A DNA stretch of 26,046 nucleotides from JAEDES01 sp964470055 (GTDB taxonomy: Bacteria > Bacillota_I > Bacilli_A > RF39 > UBA660): positions 1 to 26,046 of the forward strand of contig CAYXZZ010000017.1 in the NCBI GenBank assembly GCA_964470055.1, read 5' to 3'. Made by a program: the position numbers and the translations under genes. Below are positions 7,093 through 15,267 of this stretch, piece by piece (position 1 is the first letter of the stretch; the number at the start of each line of letters is the position of its first letter). The notes beneath the pieces were generated by a model. It saw only the letters and a program-made list of their open reading frames with translations, did not search any database and was not told where the DNA came from.

Positions 7093-7767
7093 TTATTCAC
7101 CCACTTTTTCTAATAAATCAGGTCTTCTCTCTTTCGTTTTCTTAATACTTTCACTCAAACGATATTCTTCTATGCGCTTATGATCACCAGAAAGTAATAC
7201 TTCCGGAACCTCTAATCCTTCATACACTCTTGGTTTAGTATATGTTGGATAATCAAGTAAATTGTTATTAAATGAATCATTCAAATGACTTTCTTCTTCA
7301 ATTACACCAGGCATAAGTCTTACAATACTATCCACTAGCACCATCGATGCTAACTCTCCACCAGTAAGTACATAATCTCCAATACTAATTTCCATATCAC
7401 AAATAGTTCTAATTCTCTCATCAAAACCTTCATAATGACCACAAATCAATATCAAATGCTTGCACCTACTCAATTCATATGCCCGTCTTTGCTTATAAAC
7501 TTCTCCATCTGGCGTCATTAATATCACAATAGAATCATCGCTTCTTAAACTCTTAACACAATCAAAAATCGGCTGACAAGTAAGAACCATCCCCGCTCCT
7601 CCACCATAAGGAGTATCATCTACCTTATTATGAGGATCATTCGTATAATCCCTAAAATTATGAATATTAATTGCAACTTTCCCCTCATCAATTGCTCTTT
7701 TTATAATTGATTCATCAAAAATACCTTGATACATATTAGGAAATAACGTCAAAATATCTATCTTCAT
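7093..7767 (-). CDS. trmD: tRNA (guanine-37-N1)-methyltransferase TrmD
   Basis: TrmD transfers methyl from S-adenosylmethionine to G37 of tRNAs, preventing +1 frameshifts. The 224-residue protein carries the knotted-fold signatures: MKIDILTLFP at the start, YGGGAGMVL at about 54-62, GHYEGFDERI at about 110-119 and the knot loop SIGDYVLTGGELA at about 127-139. Length is a little short of the usual 230-250 but complete. Of two tandem ATGs I prefer the second (7765-7767), which leaves a proper distance to AGGTGAT. It lies 8 nt after rimM and abuts the downstream hypothetical, in an operon order (rimM-trmD) conserved across bacteria. Confidence 0.97.
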   Translation of the reverse strand: MKIDILTLFPNMYQGIFDESIIKRAIDEGKVAINIHNFRDYTNDPHNKVDDTPYGGGAGMVLTCQPIFDCVKSLRSDDSIVILMTPDGEVYKQRRAYELSRCKHLILICGHYEGFDERIRTICDMEISIGDYVLTGGELASMVLVDSIVRLMPGVIEEESHLNDSFNNNLLDYPTYTKPRVYEGLEVPEVLLSGDHKRIEEYRLSESIKKTKERRPDLLEKVGE

Positions 7768-7775
7768 CATATCAC

Positions 7776-8258
7776 CTACATTCCACTAATAAGTTCCACA
7801 ACAACTTCACATTTTTCCTTATTTATTTCTTTTACCATTGGTGAATTAACTGGTATCAAATATTCTTTATCTAAACTAACTCTAAGTACTTTATTTGAAG
7901 GACTAGCAAAAAACACCTCAGTAATACTTCCTTCTTGTCCATCAATAGTTCTAACTTTATAATTAACAAGTTCACTATCTAAAACTTGACTACTTCCAAG
8001 AATCAAACTCTCTTTATCAACAAAAACTTTCTTCTTCATCAAAAACAAAATTTCATTAATATCCTTATAATCATTTAAAGTAACCATCTCAAAATTCTTA
8101 TGATGTCTATAGCTTTTAATAACATATCTAACATCATCTATAATTAACTCATTGCCAACTTTAAAAACATTATCCTTATATTCAAACTCACTAAGTATCT
8201 TAATTTCTCCCTTAATACCATGTGTTGAAACTGTCTTACCAACAAATACCTTTTCCAT
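7776..8258 (-). CDS. rimM: 16S rRNA processing protein RimM
   Basis: RimM assists maturation of the 30S head domain and binds ribosomal protein S19. The 160-residue product has the N-terminal VFVGKTVSTHGIKGEIKI motif and the C-terminal PRC-barrel region with EVFFASPSNKVLRVS and EYLIPVNSPMVKEI. Length is normal. The ATG overlaps the stop codon of the upstream methyltransferase gene (TAATG), and trmD follows 8 nt later, so the three are almost certainly co-translated. I see nothing unusual in the sequence. Confidence 0.96.
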   Translation of the reverse strand: MEKVFVGKTVSTHGIKGEIKILSEFEYKDNVFKVGNELIIDDVRYVIKSYRHHKNFEMVTLNDYKDINEILFLMKKKVFVDKESLILGSSQVLDSELVNYKVRTIDGQEGSITEVFFASPSNKVLRVSLDKEYLIPVNSPMVKEINKEKCEVVVELISGM

Positions 8259-8998
8259 TACTTTCTCCCCAACTCATAAAGAAGTATCGATGTTGCGACT
8301 CCAACATTTAAACTCTCCGCATTTTTATTCATTGGAATATAAAGATTTTTAGTACATCTTTCACTAATCTCTTCCCGAACACCATTACCTTCATTTCCCA
8401 TCACTAATGCAAACTTCTCTTTTTCTTTACTACTTAATGTTCTTGCATCTACACCATCACTAACACTAGTACCATATACTGGAACACCTAAATTCTGTAA
8501 TAACATAATAATTTCAATGCCTTTTCTATTAATGATATTTACATGATAAAACATTCCCTGTGTCGCTCTTAAAACCTTAGGATTATATGCATCAACAGTA
8601 TCTTCCGTTAAAATAATTGTATCAACATTAAAAGCAACAGCACTTCGAATAATCGTTCCTAAATTACCAGGGTCTTGAATTCCATCCAACAACAATATCT
8701 TCTCTCCCTTAACTGTACTATTATCAAGTTTATTGCAAAGTGCCATAATAGTAGGCGGATTTTCTAAAGCCGAAATCTTTTTCATAACTTCTCGACTATA
8801 ATAAGTATAAGGCACTGGCGGAAGTGGACAATCAGTTCCTTCCATTATAATTAATTCTTGAATTGCCCCTTTTCTATATGCCTCATATATTAAATGCATC
8901 CCCTCAATAATATACTGTTCATACTCTTCTCTATATTTTTTCTGTTGTAATTTTCTAAATTTCTTTACTTTTTCATTTTCTAAACTAGTAACTACCAT
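8258..8998 (-). CDS. TrmH/SpoU-family RNA 2'-O-methyltransferase (YsgA-like)
   Basis: This 246-residue protein is a SPOUT-class methyltransferase, expected to methylate ribose 2'-OH in rRNA or tRNA using S-adenosylmethionine. The N-terminal ~100 residues form an RNA-binding substrate domain. The three SpoU motifs follow: DGIQDPGNLGTIIRSA (motif 1), ALVMGNEGNGV (motif 2) and IPMNKNAESLNVGVATSIL (motif 3). In Bacillus subtilis, ysgA sits between sspI and pheS, and here too the gene neighbours both, so I infer YsgA orthology; the exact target nucleotide is not known to me. The ATG overlaps the TGA of the preceding gene, and an AAGG ribosome site lies inside that gene. Confidence 0.92.
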   Translation of the reverse strand: MVVTSLENEKVKKFRKLQQKKYREEYEQYIIEGMHLIYEAYRKGAIQELIIMEGTDCPLPPVPYTYYSREVMKKISALENPPTIMALCNKLDNSTVKGEKILLLDGIQDPGNLGTIIRSAVAFNVDTIILTEDTVDAYNPKVLRATQGMFYHVNIINRKGIEIIMLLQNLGVPVYGTSVSDGVDARTLSSKEKEKFALVMGNEGNGVREEISERCTKNLYIPMNKNAESLNVGVATSILLYELGRK

Positions 8999-9636
8999 CA
9001 AAAATCCTTCATCTCCTCACGATATTTTTTATACTCTGGCATATTTTCTCCAACCAACTTCCAAAACGCCGGAGAATGATCACCATGAATTAAATGACTA
9101 AGTTCATGAACAATAACATAATCCAAATACTTAGTATCTCTTTTTATTAATTCCAAATTCAAAGTAATAACTTTCGTTCTAATATTACAAACTCCCCATC
9201 TACTCTTCATCTTTCTTATTTTTAATTCTGGATAAGGAATTCTCTTAGAAAACTTATTATACATCTTATCAAAATGTTCCTGAAATAAAACTCTCGCTTG
9301 TTCTTTATACCATTTATCTATATCCAAAGTCTTACTTAAAAATACTTTATCTTCTCCAAAAGAAATACTACACCACTCTGCATATACAATATCATATTTC
9401 TTTCCTAAATAAAAGAACCCCTCGTTATTACTATTTTTTGTTTCCTGAACCTCGATCATTTTAACTATTTTTTCATAATTATCTTCAATTAATTTTAAAA
9501 TTGCTTTATTAGAAGTAAACACATTTGTTGTCACTTGAATAGTTAAATCTTTTTTTACTCGAATGTAAGTATTTCTGTTTCCAGTCTTTTTTTCAATTAC
9601 TATATCATAATATGTACCATTAACGTCTAACTTCAT
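8998..9636 (-). CDS. YgjP-like (DUF45) metallopeptidase
   Basis: The 212-residue protein has the YgjP/DUF45 layout: an N-terminal beta-rich region with an arginine near KTGNRNTYIRV, a conserved WG context in MKSRWGVCN, and the zinc-binding site HELSHLIHGDHSPAFW. The HExxH pair plus the later histidine in GDHSPAFW are present, so it is probably catalytically competent. Substrates of this family are not well defined. The ATG at 9634-9636 is preceded by GGTGG; an upstream GTG would add four codons. It is the first gene of the operon running through the TrmH-family gene, rimM and trmD, and it overlaps the next gene by 1 nt. Confidence 0.88.
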   Translation of the reverse strand: MKLDVNGTYYDIVIEKKTGNRNTYIRVKKDLTIQVTTNVFTSNKAILKLIEDNYEKIVKMIEVQETKNSNNEGFFYLGKKYDIVYAEWCSISFGEDKVFLSKTLDIDKWYKEQARVLFQEHFDKMYNKFSKRIPYPELKIRKMKSRWGVCNIRTKVITLNLELIKRDTKYLDYVIVHELSHLIHGDHSPAFWKLVGENMPEYKKYREEMKDF

Positions 9637-9652
9637 ATTAACCACCACTTAT

Positions 9653-9682
9653 ATTCTACAACAAAACCATAACAAAAGACAA
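9653..9682 (-). promoter_or_regulatory. putative promoter of the YgjP-trmD operon
   Basis: On the minus strand, TTGTCT (9677-9682), an 18-bp spacer and TAGAAT (9653-9658) lie close to the first gene. The leader would be only about 10 nt, barely covering the ribosome site. Confidence 0.45.
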
Positions 9683-9690
9683 AATAAATT

Positions 9691-9744
9691 TCATCGCATC
9701 ATCAACCACTCCTCATAAAGTTCATAGAATCCATAATTTTTCAT
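9691..9744 (-). CDS. candidate 17-residue upstream ORF
   Basis: An ATG at 9742-9744 opens MKNYGFYELYEEWLMMR and ends with TGA at 9691. A GGAG ribosome site sits 7 nt upstream, and a TATAAT lies at 9764-9769. It is in the divergent gap between sspI and the YgjP operon, pointing toward the operon. The peptide is aromatic and acidic, with no membrane segment. It may be a leader peptide or a small sporulation-linked protein. At this length it could be chance, so confidence is low. Confidence 0.35.
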   Translation of the reverse strand: MKNYGFYELYEEWLMMR

Positions 9745-9842
9745 ACTTAAACTCCAACATATAATTATAATTTTTTATAAACTCAACAATTAATGTATAT
9801 TTTAAAACAAATCAGTAAAAAATATATTTAGGAGGAAACTAT

Positions 9843-10061
9843 ATGAACATAAAAGAACATATTATTAATAATTTTAAAGGAGACGACTATATGGCTTTAA
9901 AAGAAGCCATCGATGAATCAGTTTCATCAAATGATGAAATAACATTACCAGGATTAGGAGTATTCTTCTGTCTTATTTGGGAAAACGCCGATCAAGAATT
10001 AAAAAATACTCTTATTGAAACAATCAGAAAACGTGTTCAAAAAGGTAATACAGAAGAATAA
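9843..10061 (+). CDS. sspI: small acid-soluble spore protein SspI-like
   Basis: The 72-residue product matches the SspI pattern: an N-terminal amphipathic helix (HIINNFKGDD), a middle LKEAIDESVSSNDEITLPGLGVFF with the hallmark LPGLGVFF at 35-42, a conserved IWENAD, and a lysine-rich tail. In Bacillus, SspI is a minor spore-core protein made late in the forespore. It is the only convincing plus-strand gene here. AGGAGGAA lies 7 nt before the ATG. Neighbouring the YsgA-like methyltransferase and pheST reproduces the Bacillus subtilis order. A cysteine at position 43 (FFCLIW) replaces the acidic residue usual there as I remember it. I could not identify a sigma-G promoter with confidence. This single gene suggests, but does not prove, spore formation. 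Confidence 0.87.
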   Translation: MNIKEHIINNFKGDDYMALKEAIDESVSSNDEITLPGLGVFFCLIWENADQELKNTLIETIRKRVQKGNTEE

Positions 10062-10118
10062 TATTTTATTCTTATTATGATTCATTTTACCCAAAACATT
10101 CAATTATTTTAACACATC

Positions 10119-10148
10119 AAAAGACATTTTTATCAAATGCCTTTTTTA
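10119..10148 (+). terminator. intrinsic terminator after sspI
   Basis: AAAAGACATTT and AAATGCCTTTT pair with one internal mismatch around a TTATC loop, followed by further T residues on the plus strand. It faces the pheT terminator. Confidence 0.6.
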
Positions 10149-10165
10149 ATTGTAATTTAAATTTA

Positions 10166-10202
10166 TAAAAAGACTTCAAGATATATAAAACTTCAAGTCT
10201 TT
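10166..10202 (-). terminator. intrinsic terminator of pheST
   Basis: The minus strand pairs AAAGACTTGAAG (10191-10202) with CTTGAAGTCTTT (10169-10180), 12 bp with one G-G mismatch around a 10-nt loop, followed by T residues. It begins 4 nt after the pheT stop codon. Confidence 0.75.
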
Positions 10203-10206
10203 ACTT

Positions 10207-12576
10207 CTACTTATCACGTAACTTGGCATTATGACTACTTTCAACCTTTGAAATAATATTATTAAACACTGTCATAACCTCTTCATCAGTAAGTGTCCTA
10301 CTCGGATCTTGGAAATTAAGTTTAAATGCAATAGACTTCTCATCTTCCCCAACATTTTCTCCAGTATAAACATCAAATACTGAAATACTTTGAAGAAGTT
10401 TACCGCCTGCTTTCTTAATAGTAGCCATCACTTCTCCTGCTGTAACACTCTTATTTAAAATAAATGCTATATCCTTAGAAATAGATGGGAATTTAGGAAT
10501 ATCTTTATAACTCATTCTACTTGGATAATTTTGAAGTAACTTATCTAAATTAATCTCAAAAACATAAACATTATCCTTTAACACATTAGGATGAAGTTTA
10601 CCAATCACTCCAACTTGCTTTCCTTGTAAAATAATACTTGCACTTTGCCCTGGATGGAATTCATCACTTACTCCACCAACTACAAAACTATATCTTCCAC
10701 CAAATCCTAAATATTCTAATAACTCTTCAACTACGCCTTTAACAGTATAAAAATCTACTTTTGTATTATTAATATCTAAATAATAATCCCCTGTCATTAA
10801 TCCTGCTAATTTCAAATCTTCTTTATATTCATCATTTTCCTTATAGAAACCTTTTCCCATTTCAAAGATTGAAATATTTGTATTATTACGAGCCTTATTG
10901 TATAAATAAATTTCTTTTAATGAATAAAGTAAACTATATCTTAATGTATTACGTTCTTCACTCATTGGATCGGCTAAATAAATCTCTTCAAACTCATCTG
11001 TCGTAAACTTATGAACTTCCTCCTTAGGAATTAACGTATAACTGCAAGTCTCATTTAATCCTAATCCAACCATTTTATCCTTAACAGCACGTTTTGTATG
11101 ATTATAAGTTCCTGTAACAACATTTAAAACGGGCAATTTTCCTTGAATATTATCCATTCCATAAATTCTACCAACTTCTTCAATCAAATCTTCAGCAATA
11201 TTAACATCGCCTCTTCTCGTTGGAACAACAACTTCTACAATTCCCTTTTCACTTGTAGCATTAAATCCTAAATCATTTAAAATTTCAACAACAGTATCTT
11301 CTGGAATTTCAATACCTAAAACTTTATTAATCTTTTCATCTGTCACTGTAATTACTTTATCTGCTTTATTAGTTTTATCGTAAACACTCATTCCTCCAAC
11401 AATTTCTGCATCAGCAAACTTTTCAAGTAAATGACAGCTTCTATCAATTGCCATATAAGTTCTCTTGGGATCAAGTCCTTTTTCAAATCTATTAGAAGCC
11501 TCACTTCTTAAAATCCTCTTAGAAGTTCTTCTAATTTTAACACTATCAAAAATTGCCGCTTCAATTAAAATGTTTTTAGTATCCATCTCAACTTCTGTAG
11601 AAAGTCCACCCATAACTCCAGCAAGTCCTACAGCATCGCATCTGTTCGCAATAACGATATCGTCAACTGATAACTCTCTTTCTTGTCCATCAAGTGTTGT
11701 TAACATTTCCCCGTCTTTAGCGCATCGAACAACCAAAGTATCTCCTAGTCTATCCGCATCATAATAGTGAAGTGGTTGACCAGTCTCTAACATTACATAA
11801 TTTGAAATATCAACAACATTATTAATTGGACGAATACCACTCGCAATTAATCTATTTTTAATAAAATCCGGGCTTTCTTTAATAGTAACATTCTTAACCA
11901 TTTTTCCTAAGAATAATGGACAGTCTTCCGTTTCAACAACAACTTTAAAACCATCATTAATATCATCTTTATTTTCAGAATAACTAACTTCCATCTCTTT
12001 AACCGGTTTCTTATAAATTGCCCCTAACTCATAAGCCATACCAAGTACACTTAATAAATCTCCTCTATTAGATGTAAGTTCAAAGTCAATTACTTCATCA
12101 TCAAGTCCAAGTGCCTTAATTGGATCACTTCCTATTTCTACTGATTCATCTAATTCATGAATTCCCATCTTATCCTTATCTTCTAAGAACTTATTATCAA
12201 GACCAAGTTCTGCTTTAGAGCAAATCATTCCGTTAGACTCAACTCCACGAATAGAACCTTTCTTAATTTCTCCACCAGGTAATTTTGCTCCCGGTAAGGC
12301 AACTATTACTTTTAAGCCACATCTTACATTAGGTGCTCCACAAACAATATTTAAAACCTCATTACCAACATCAACTTTACATACATGCAAATGATCTGAA
12401 TCCGGATGATTTTCACATTCTAACACATGGCCTACAGTTAAATTAGTACAATTAATTAACTTTTCTGCCGAATCATACTCATTACCCACACCAGTCATGT
12501 CTTCAGCGATTTTCTCAATAGTTAATTCACTATCTAAATCAATATAATCACTAACAAATTTTCTACTTAATTTCAT
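10207..12576 (-). CDS. pheT: phenylalanyl-tRNA synthetase beta subunit
   Basis: The 789-residue beta subunit forms the alpha2-beta2 enzyme that charges tRNA-Phe. Domains in order are an N-terminal segment, an EMAP/OB tRNA-binding domain at about 42-150 (HPDSDHLHVCKV, VCGAPNVRCGLKV), the B3/B4 editing domain (FLGKMVKNV, GVMGGLSTEV, RSEASNRFEKGLDP), B5, the catalytic-like core, and a C-terminal FDX-ACB anticodon-binding domain from about 695 (YKDIPKFPSISKDIAF). The length is standard for the long bacterial form. The ATG is 2 nt after the pheS stop, so the two are translationally coupled. Both are controlled by the T-box upstream of pheS. Confidence 0.97.
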   Translation of the reverse strand: MKLSRKFVSDYIDLDSELTIEKIAEDMTGVGNEYDSAEKLINCTNLTVGHVLECENHPDSDHLHVCKVDVGNEVLNIVCGAPNVRCGLKVIVALPGAKLPGGEIKKGSIRGVESNGMICSKAELGLDNKFLEDKDKMGIHELDESVEIGSDPIKALGLDDEVIDFELTSNRGDLLSVLGMAYELGAIYKKPVKEMEVSYSENKDDINDGFKVVVETEDCPLFLGKMVKNVTIKESPDFIKNRLIASGIRPINNVVDISNYVMLETGQPLHYYDADRLGDTLVVRCAKDGEMLTTLDGQERELSVDDIVIANRCDAVGLAGVMGGLSTEVEMDTKNILIEAAIFDSVKIRRTSKRILRSEASNRFEKGLDPKRTYMAIDRSCHLLEKFADAEIVGGMSVYDKTNKADKVITVTDEKINKVLGIEIPEDTVVEILNDLGFNATSEKGIVEVVVPTRRGDVNIAEDLIEEVGRIYGMDNIQGKLPVLNVVTGTYNHTKRAVKDKMVGLGLNETCSYTLIPKEEVHKFTTDEFEEIYLADPMSEERNTLRYSLLYSLKEIYLYNKARNNTNISIFEMGKGFYKENDEYKEDLKLAGLMTGDYYLDINNTKVDFYTVKGVVEELLEYLGFGGRYSFVVGGVSDEFHPGQSASIILQGKQVGVIGKLHPNVLKDNVYVFEINLDKLLQNYPSRMSYKDIPKFPSISKDIAFILNKSVTAGEVMATIKKAGGKLLQSISVFDVYTGENVGEDEKSIAFKLNFQDPSRTLTDEEVMTVFNNIISKVESSHNAKLRDK

Positions 12577-12578
12577 AA

Positions 12579-13622
12579 CTATTCAGCATCCTTTCTATCA
12601 AATTGACTAATAAATCTGATATCATTACCATAAATTGTTCTAATATCAGGAATACCATACTTAAACATCGCAAATCTATCCATTCCCGTACCAAAAGCAA
12701 ATCCTTGATATTTCTTACTGTCATATCCGCTCATTTCTAATACATTAGGATGAACCATTCCCGCACCTAATACTTCAATCCATCCAGTTTGTTTACATAA
12801 AGGACAGCCCTTGCCTCCACATTTGAAACAAGTAACATCAACTTCAACTGAAGGTTCAGTAAATGGAAAGAAACTTGGTCTAAATCTTACCTTTGTCTTT
12901 TCACCTAAAATCTTCTTACAGAATAATTCCAAAGTTCCCTTCAAATCAGCCATCGAAACATTCTCATCAATTACTAATCCCTCTATCTGCATAAATTGAT
13001 GCGAATGAGTTGCATCTTCATCTCTTCTGTATACTTTTCCTGGACAAACTATTCTAATAGGTCCCTTATCTTTATTATCTTCCATTGCTCTAACTTGAGC
13101 CGTTGAAGTTTGACTACGTAGTAAGAAATTCTCATACTCATCTTTTAAATAAAAAGTATCCTGTGCATCCCTTGCCGGATGACCTTTAGGAAGATTTAAT
13201 TTTTGGAAACAATTCTCATCACTTTCGATTTCTGGTCCTTCATAAACCGTATATCCCATTGAAACAAACAAATCCTCAAACTCTTCAGTAATTCTAGTCA
13301 TTGGATGCTTACTACCACGTTTTATTTTTCTACTAGGTAAACTAATATCAATTGCTTCTTTAGCCAATTTTTCATTTAAAATCGCTGCTTCAAACGCCTG
13401 TTTTTTTTCTTCATAAATGTCATTAAACATTGTACGCAACTCATTTACTCTTTGACCAAACTCTTTCTTTTCCTCATTTGGTACATCTTTAATCATCTGA
13501 TTAAGTTCAGTAATCTTACCTTTTTTACCTAAATATTCAACTTTTAAGTCATTCAATTCTTTTAAATCAGTCACTTTTTCCAAATCACTAACTAAACTTA
13601 TCTTTATTTCTTCAATATTCAT
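12579..13622 (-). CDS. pheS: phenylalanyl-tRNA synthetase alpha subunit
   Basis: The 347-residue catalytic subunit activates phenylalanine and transfers it to tRNA-Phe. Residues 1-85 form the N-terminal coiled coil that grips the tRNA. The class II catalytic core follows, with HPMTRITEEFEDLF, GHPARDAQDTFYL, motif 2 (PGKVYRRDEDATHSHQF) and motif 3 (FGTGMDRFAMFKYGIPDIR). Two CxxC-type pairs in FKCGGKGCPLCKQTGW form the small insert seen in many Firmicute PheS proteins. The length is typical. The ATG at 13620-13622 has AAAGGAG upstream. Its transcript begins with a Phe-specific T-box. Confidence 0.98.
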   Translation of the reverse strand: MNIEEIKISLVSDLEKVTDLKELNDLKVEYLGKKGKITELNQMIKDVPNEEKKEFGQRVNELRTMFNDIYEEKKQAFEAAILNEKLAKEAIDISLPSRKIKRGSKHPMTRITEEFEDLFVSMGYTVYEGPEIESDENCFQKLNLPKGHPARDAQDTFYLKDEYENFLLRSQTSTAQVRAMEDNKDKGPIRIVCPGKVYRRDEDATHSHQFMQIEGLVIDENVSMADLKGTLELFCKKILGEKTKVRFRPSFFPFTEPSVEVDVTCFKCGGKGCPLCKQTGWIEVLGAGMVHPNVLEMSGYDSKKYQGFAFGTGMDRFAMFKYGIPDIRTIYGNDIRFISQFDRKDAE

Positions 13623-13653
13623 GTCTCATCACTCCTTTACATTTTCTCTACTA

Positions 13654-13868
13654 ACAAAAAAACAACTATAATATAAGGACGAGAAAACTCGCGGTACCAC
13701 CTTATTTTATAGTTGTACTATACGCTCGAACTTCTTAACGCGAAGCAACGCTTATTATTAGTAAGGACTCCCAAGGCGAATTCATTACCTATATTTCCTT
13801 GTTTCCACCACCCACAAGGTCTCTAGTAAATAATCAGTAATTACTACTCCCCGATCACCATCGATATG
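13654..13868 (-). promoter_or_regulatory. T-box riboswitch, tRNA-Phe responsive
   Basis: The ~215-nt leader of pheS contains the invariant T-box AAGGTGGTACCGCG (reading minus), which pairs with the acceptor end of uncharged tRNA. Stem I includes AGAGA and GGGTGGTGG elements. The specifier region reads GAATTCGCC, giving a UUC (Phe) codon followed by a purine and CC, the usual arrangement. A long terminator stem (CAACTATAAAATAAGG with CCTTATATTATAGTTG) ends in TTTTTTT just before the pheS ribosome site. Uncharged tRNA-Phe would favour the antiterminator and switch pheST on. Confidence 0.95.
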
Positions 13869-13873
13869 ACAAG

Positions 13874-13882
13874 ATTATAGCA
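13874..13882 (-). promoter_or_regulatory. extended -10 promoter of the T-box/pheST transcript
   Basis: The minus strand reads TGCTATAAT, an extended -10 element. The -35 region (TGGTTT at 17 bp) is weak, which fits an extended -10 promoter. Confidence 0.65.
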
Positions 13883-13930
13883 CAAATTCTAAAAATAAAC
13901 CATCATTTTACGCAAATTTATCACAAAACT

Positions 13931-13961
13931 AAAAAGAATTACTAAACTGTAAGTAATTCTT
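13931..13961 (-). terminator. terminator of frr, overlapping its stop codon
   Basis: On the minus strand, AAGAATTACT and AGTAATTCTT form a perfect 10-bp stem with an 8-nt loop, followed by TTT. The TAG stop of frr (13942-13944) spans loop and stem. Confidence 0.8.
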
Positions 13962-14490
13962 GTTCTTTTTCTTTTAATTTTGCTTCAATTTTTTTATTAT
14001 ATTCATTTACCATATCTTGAATATCTTTTTCCATACCCTTTTCTTGATCTTCAGGTAATTCTAATTTTTCAACATCTTCTAAACCTTCACGTCTAATATT
14101 TCTAATTGTCACTTTTGCATCTTCTGCCAAAGCCTTAACTTGTTTAGCAAGTTCTCTTCTTCTTTCCTCTGTAAGTTCTGGAATAACAATTCTAATAGTT
14201 TCTCCATCATTTCCAGGGTTATATCCTAAATTAGACGCCAAAATTGCTTTTTCAATTGCCGATAAACAACTTCTATCAAAAGGTTTAATTAAAAGTTGTC
14301 TTGCTTCTGGAACAGAAATAGTTGCTAATTGTTTTAAAGGTGTCATACTTCCATAATATTCAACCATAATACCATCTAGGCTTGATGGATTTGCTCTTCC
14401 TGCTCTAACTGTTGCAAATCTTTTTTCTAAAGATTCAATTGCTTTATCCATTTTGTCTGTAAGTTCCAACATAATCATGTCGTTATCCAT
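13942..14490 (-). CDS. frr: ribosome recycling factor
   Basis: With EF-G, this protein splits the post-termination ribosome. The 182-residue product has the RRF pattern: LESLEKRF then TVRAGRANPSSLDGIMVEYYG near residues 26-47, PLKQLATISVPEARQLLIKPFD, and the hinge and helices ending in LTEERRRELAKQ and IRNIRREG. Length is normal (about 185). The ATG at 14488-14490 follows AAGGAG at a somewhat long distance, and an internal ATG at codon 5 is possible. It is a single-gene transcript here. Its usual partner pyrH is absent from the window, although tsf and rpsB lie a few kilobases away. Confidence 0.97.
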   Translation of the reverse strand: MDNDMIMLELTDKMDKAIESLEKRFATVRAGRANPSSLDGIMVEYYGSMTPLKQLATISVPEARQLLIKPFDRSCLSAIEKAILASNLGYNPGNDGETIRIVIPELTEERRRELAKQVKALAEDAKVTIRNIRREGLEDVEKLELPEDQEKGMEKDIQDMVNEYNKKIEAKLKEKEQELLTV

Positions 14491-14522
14491 ATTAATTTCA
14501 TCTCTCCTTAACTCATATTACT

Positions 14523-14528
14523 ATTATA
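14523..14528 (-). promoter_or_regulatory. -10 element of the frr promoter
   Basis: A TATAAT on the minus strand lies about 33 bp before the frr start. A weak TTATTT lies 16 bp upstream of it. Confidence 0.45.
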
Positions 14529-14552
14529 GTATAAATTACTATTAAAATAAAG

Positions 14553-14574
14553 AAAAAAGTAGAAATTCTACTTT
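14553..14574 (-). terminator. terminator of the DUF4176 gene
   Basis: AAAGTAGAA-T-TTCTACTTT on the minus strand is a perfect palindrome followed by further T residues. It starts 3 nt after the stop codon at 14578. Confidence 0.75.
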
Positions 14575-14577
14575 AAT

Positions 14578-15258
14578 CTACAATCTCGATAATCCCTCAA
14601 AGCCACCATTAGAAGTAGGTAAATCATCCATATTAGTGTCATCTGTAAAAATTGGTTGAAGTTGTAATACCGGTTGTCCATCCGCAACTTTTTCTAAAAC
14701 ATTAGAATCATCCTCTCTCTGAGAATCTTCTATTGAATCATCACTTTTTTCATTCTTATCACCAGATTCCGTATCTGTTTGATTCCCACCTAAACTAGGC
14801 AATTGAAAAGACGGTTGTTTAATAACTTCTTCATTAAAAACAGTTGGTTCACTTATTGGTTTAAGGGCATCCCCCTGACTCTTAATTTGTGACAAAATAC
14901 TATTTATATTATCCGGTGTAAATGGAGGCAAATCAGCCATTCCAACAGAATTATCTAATGGCATCAAAACCGGTTGATTAGAATTCTCCTCTTCCACAAG
15001 TGCATCTTTAATATTTTTTTCAAGTACCTTAAACTCTTCATCAACTAATCCCATATGTGATATTTTTTCTATCTGTTCGTGATTAAACAAAGCAACTTCA
15101 TCTCCAGCCAAGTTCCCCTCCGGAAATAATAAACCTACATAATCATACACTTTATTTGGCTCCTCTGGTTTAGCCGAACAATACCCAGTAATCATCAATC
15201 TCTTAGTAGCCGTTTTAAGTAAAACAACCGTTCCTATAGGCAAATACTTATTTTTCAT
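14578..15258 (-). CDS. DUF4176 domain protein with acidic tail
   Basis: Residues 5-80 match DUF4176: YLPIGTVVLLKTATKRLMI, then VYDYVGLLFPEGN, then FNHEQIEKISHMG with a following DEEF. DUF4176 proteins are often encoded in or near type VII secretion (WXG100/Esx) loci, and their molecular role is not settled. Residues 85-226 are an acidic, Ser/Asn/Pro-rich tail that looks disordered, with recurring QPVL or QPSF-like patches (QPVLMPL, QPSFQLPSL, QPVLQLQPIF) that may be short binding motifs. There is no membrane segment, so it is probably cytoplasmic. GGAGGAG precedes the ATG, and the gene starts 9 nt after the large envelope-protein gene, so they form one operon. No Esx or EssC gene is visible in this window. 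Confidence 0.85.
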   Translation of the reverse strand: MKNKYLPIGTVVLLKTATKRLMITGYCSAKPEEPNKVYDYVGLLFPEGNLAGDEVALFNHEQIEKISHMGLVDEEFKVLEKNIKDALVEEENSNQPVLMPLDNSVGMADLPPFTPDNINSILSQIKSQGDALKPISEPTVFNEEVIKQPSFQLPSLGGNQTDTESGDKNEKSDDSIEDSQREDDSNVLEKVADGQPVLQLQPIFTDDTNMDDLPTSNGGFEGLSRL

Positions 15259-15267
15259 AATCTCCTC

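Noticed and set aside
8152..8352. 66-codon plus-strand open frame over rimM and the methyltransferase
   Set aside because: Antisense to two confidently identified genes.
9741..9842. Sigma-G promoter for sspI
   Set aside because: CATACTT at 9742-9748 resembles a sigma-G -10 element, but no matching -35 lies at the right distance and it is far from the start codon, so I do not call it.
11465..11764. 99-codon plus-strand open frame
   Set aside because: It lies wholly within pheT on the opposite strand. The pheT frame there is a clear match to the B3/B4 domain, and the frame has no ribosome site.
12811..12999. 62-codon plus-strand open frame over pheS
   Set aside because: Antisense to the conserved catalytic region of pheS.
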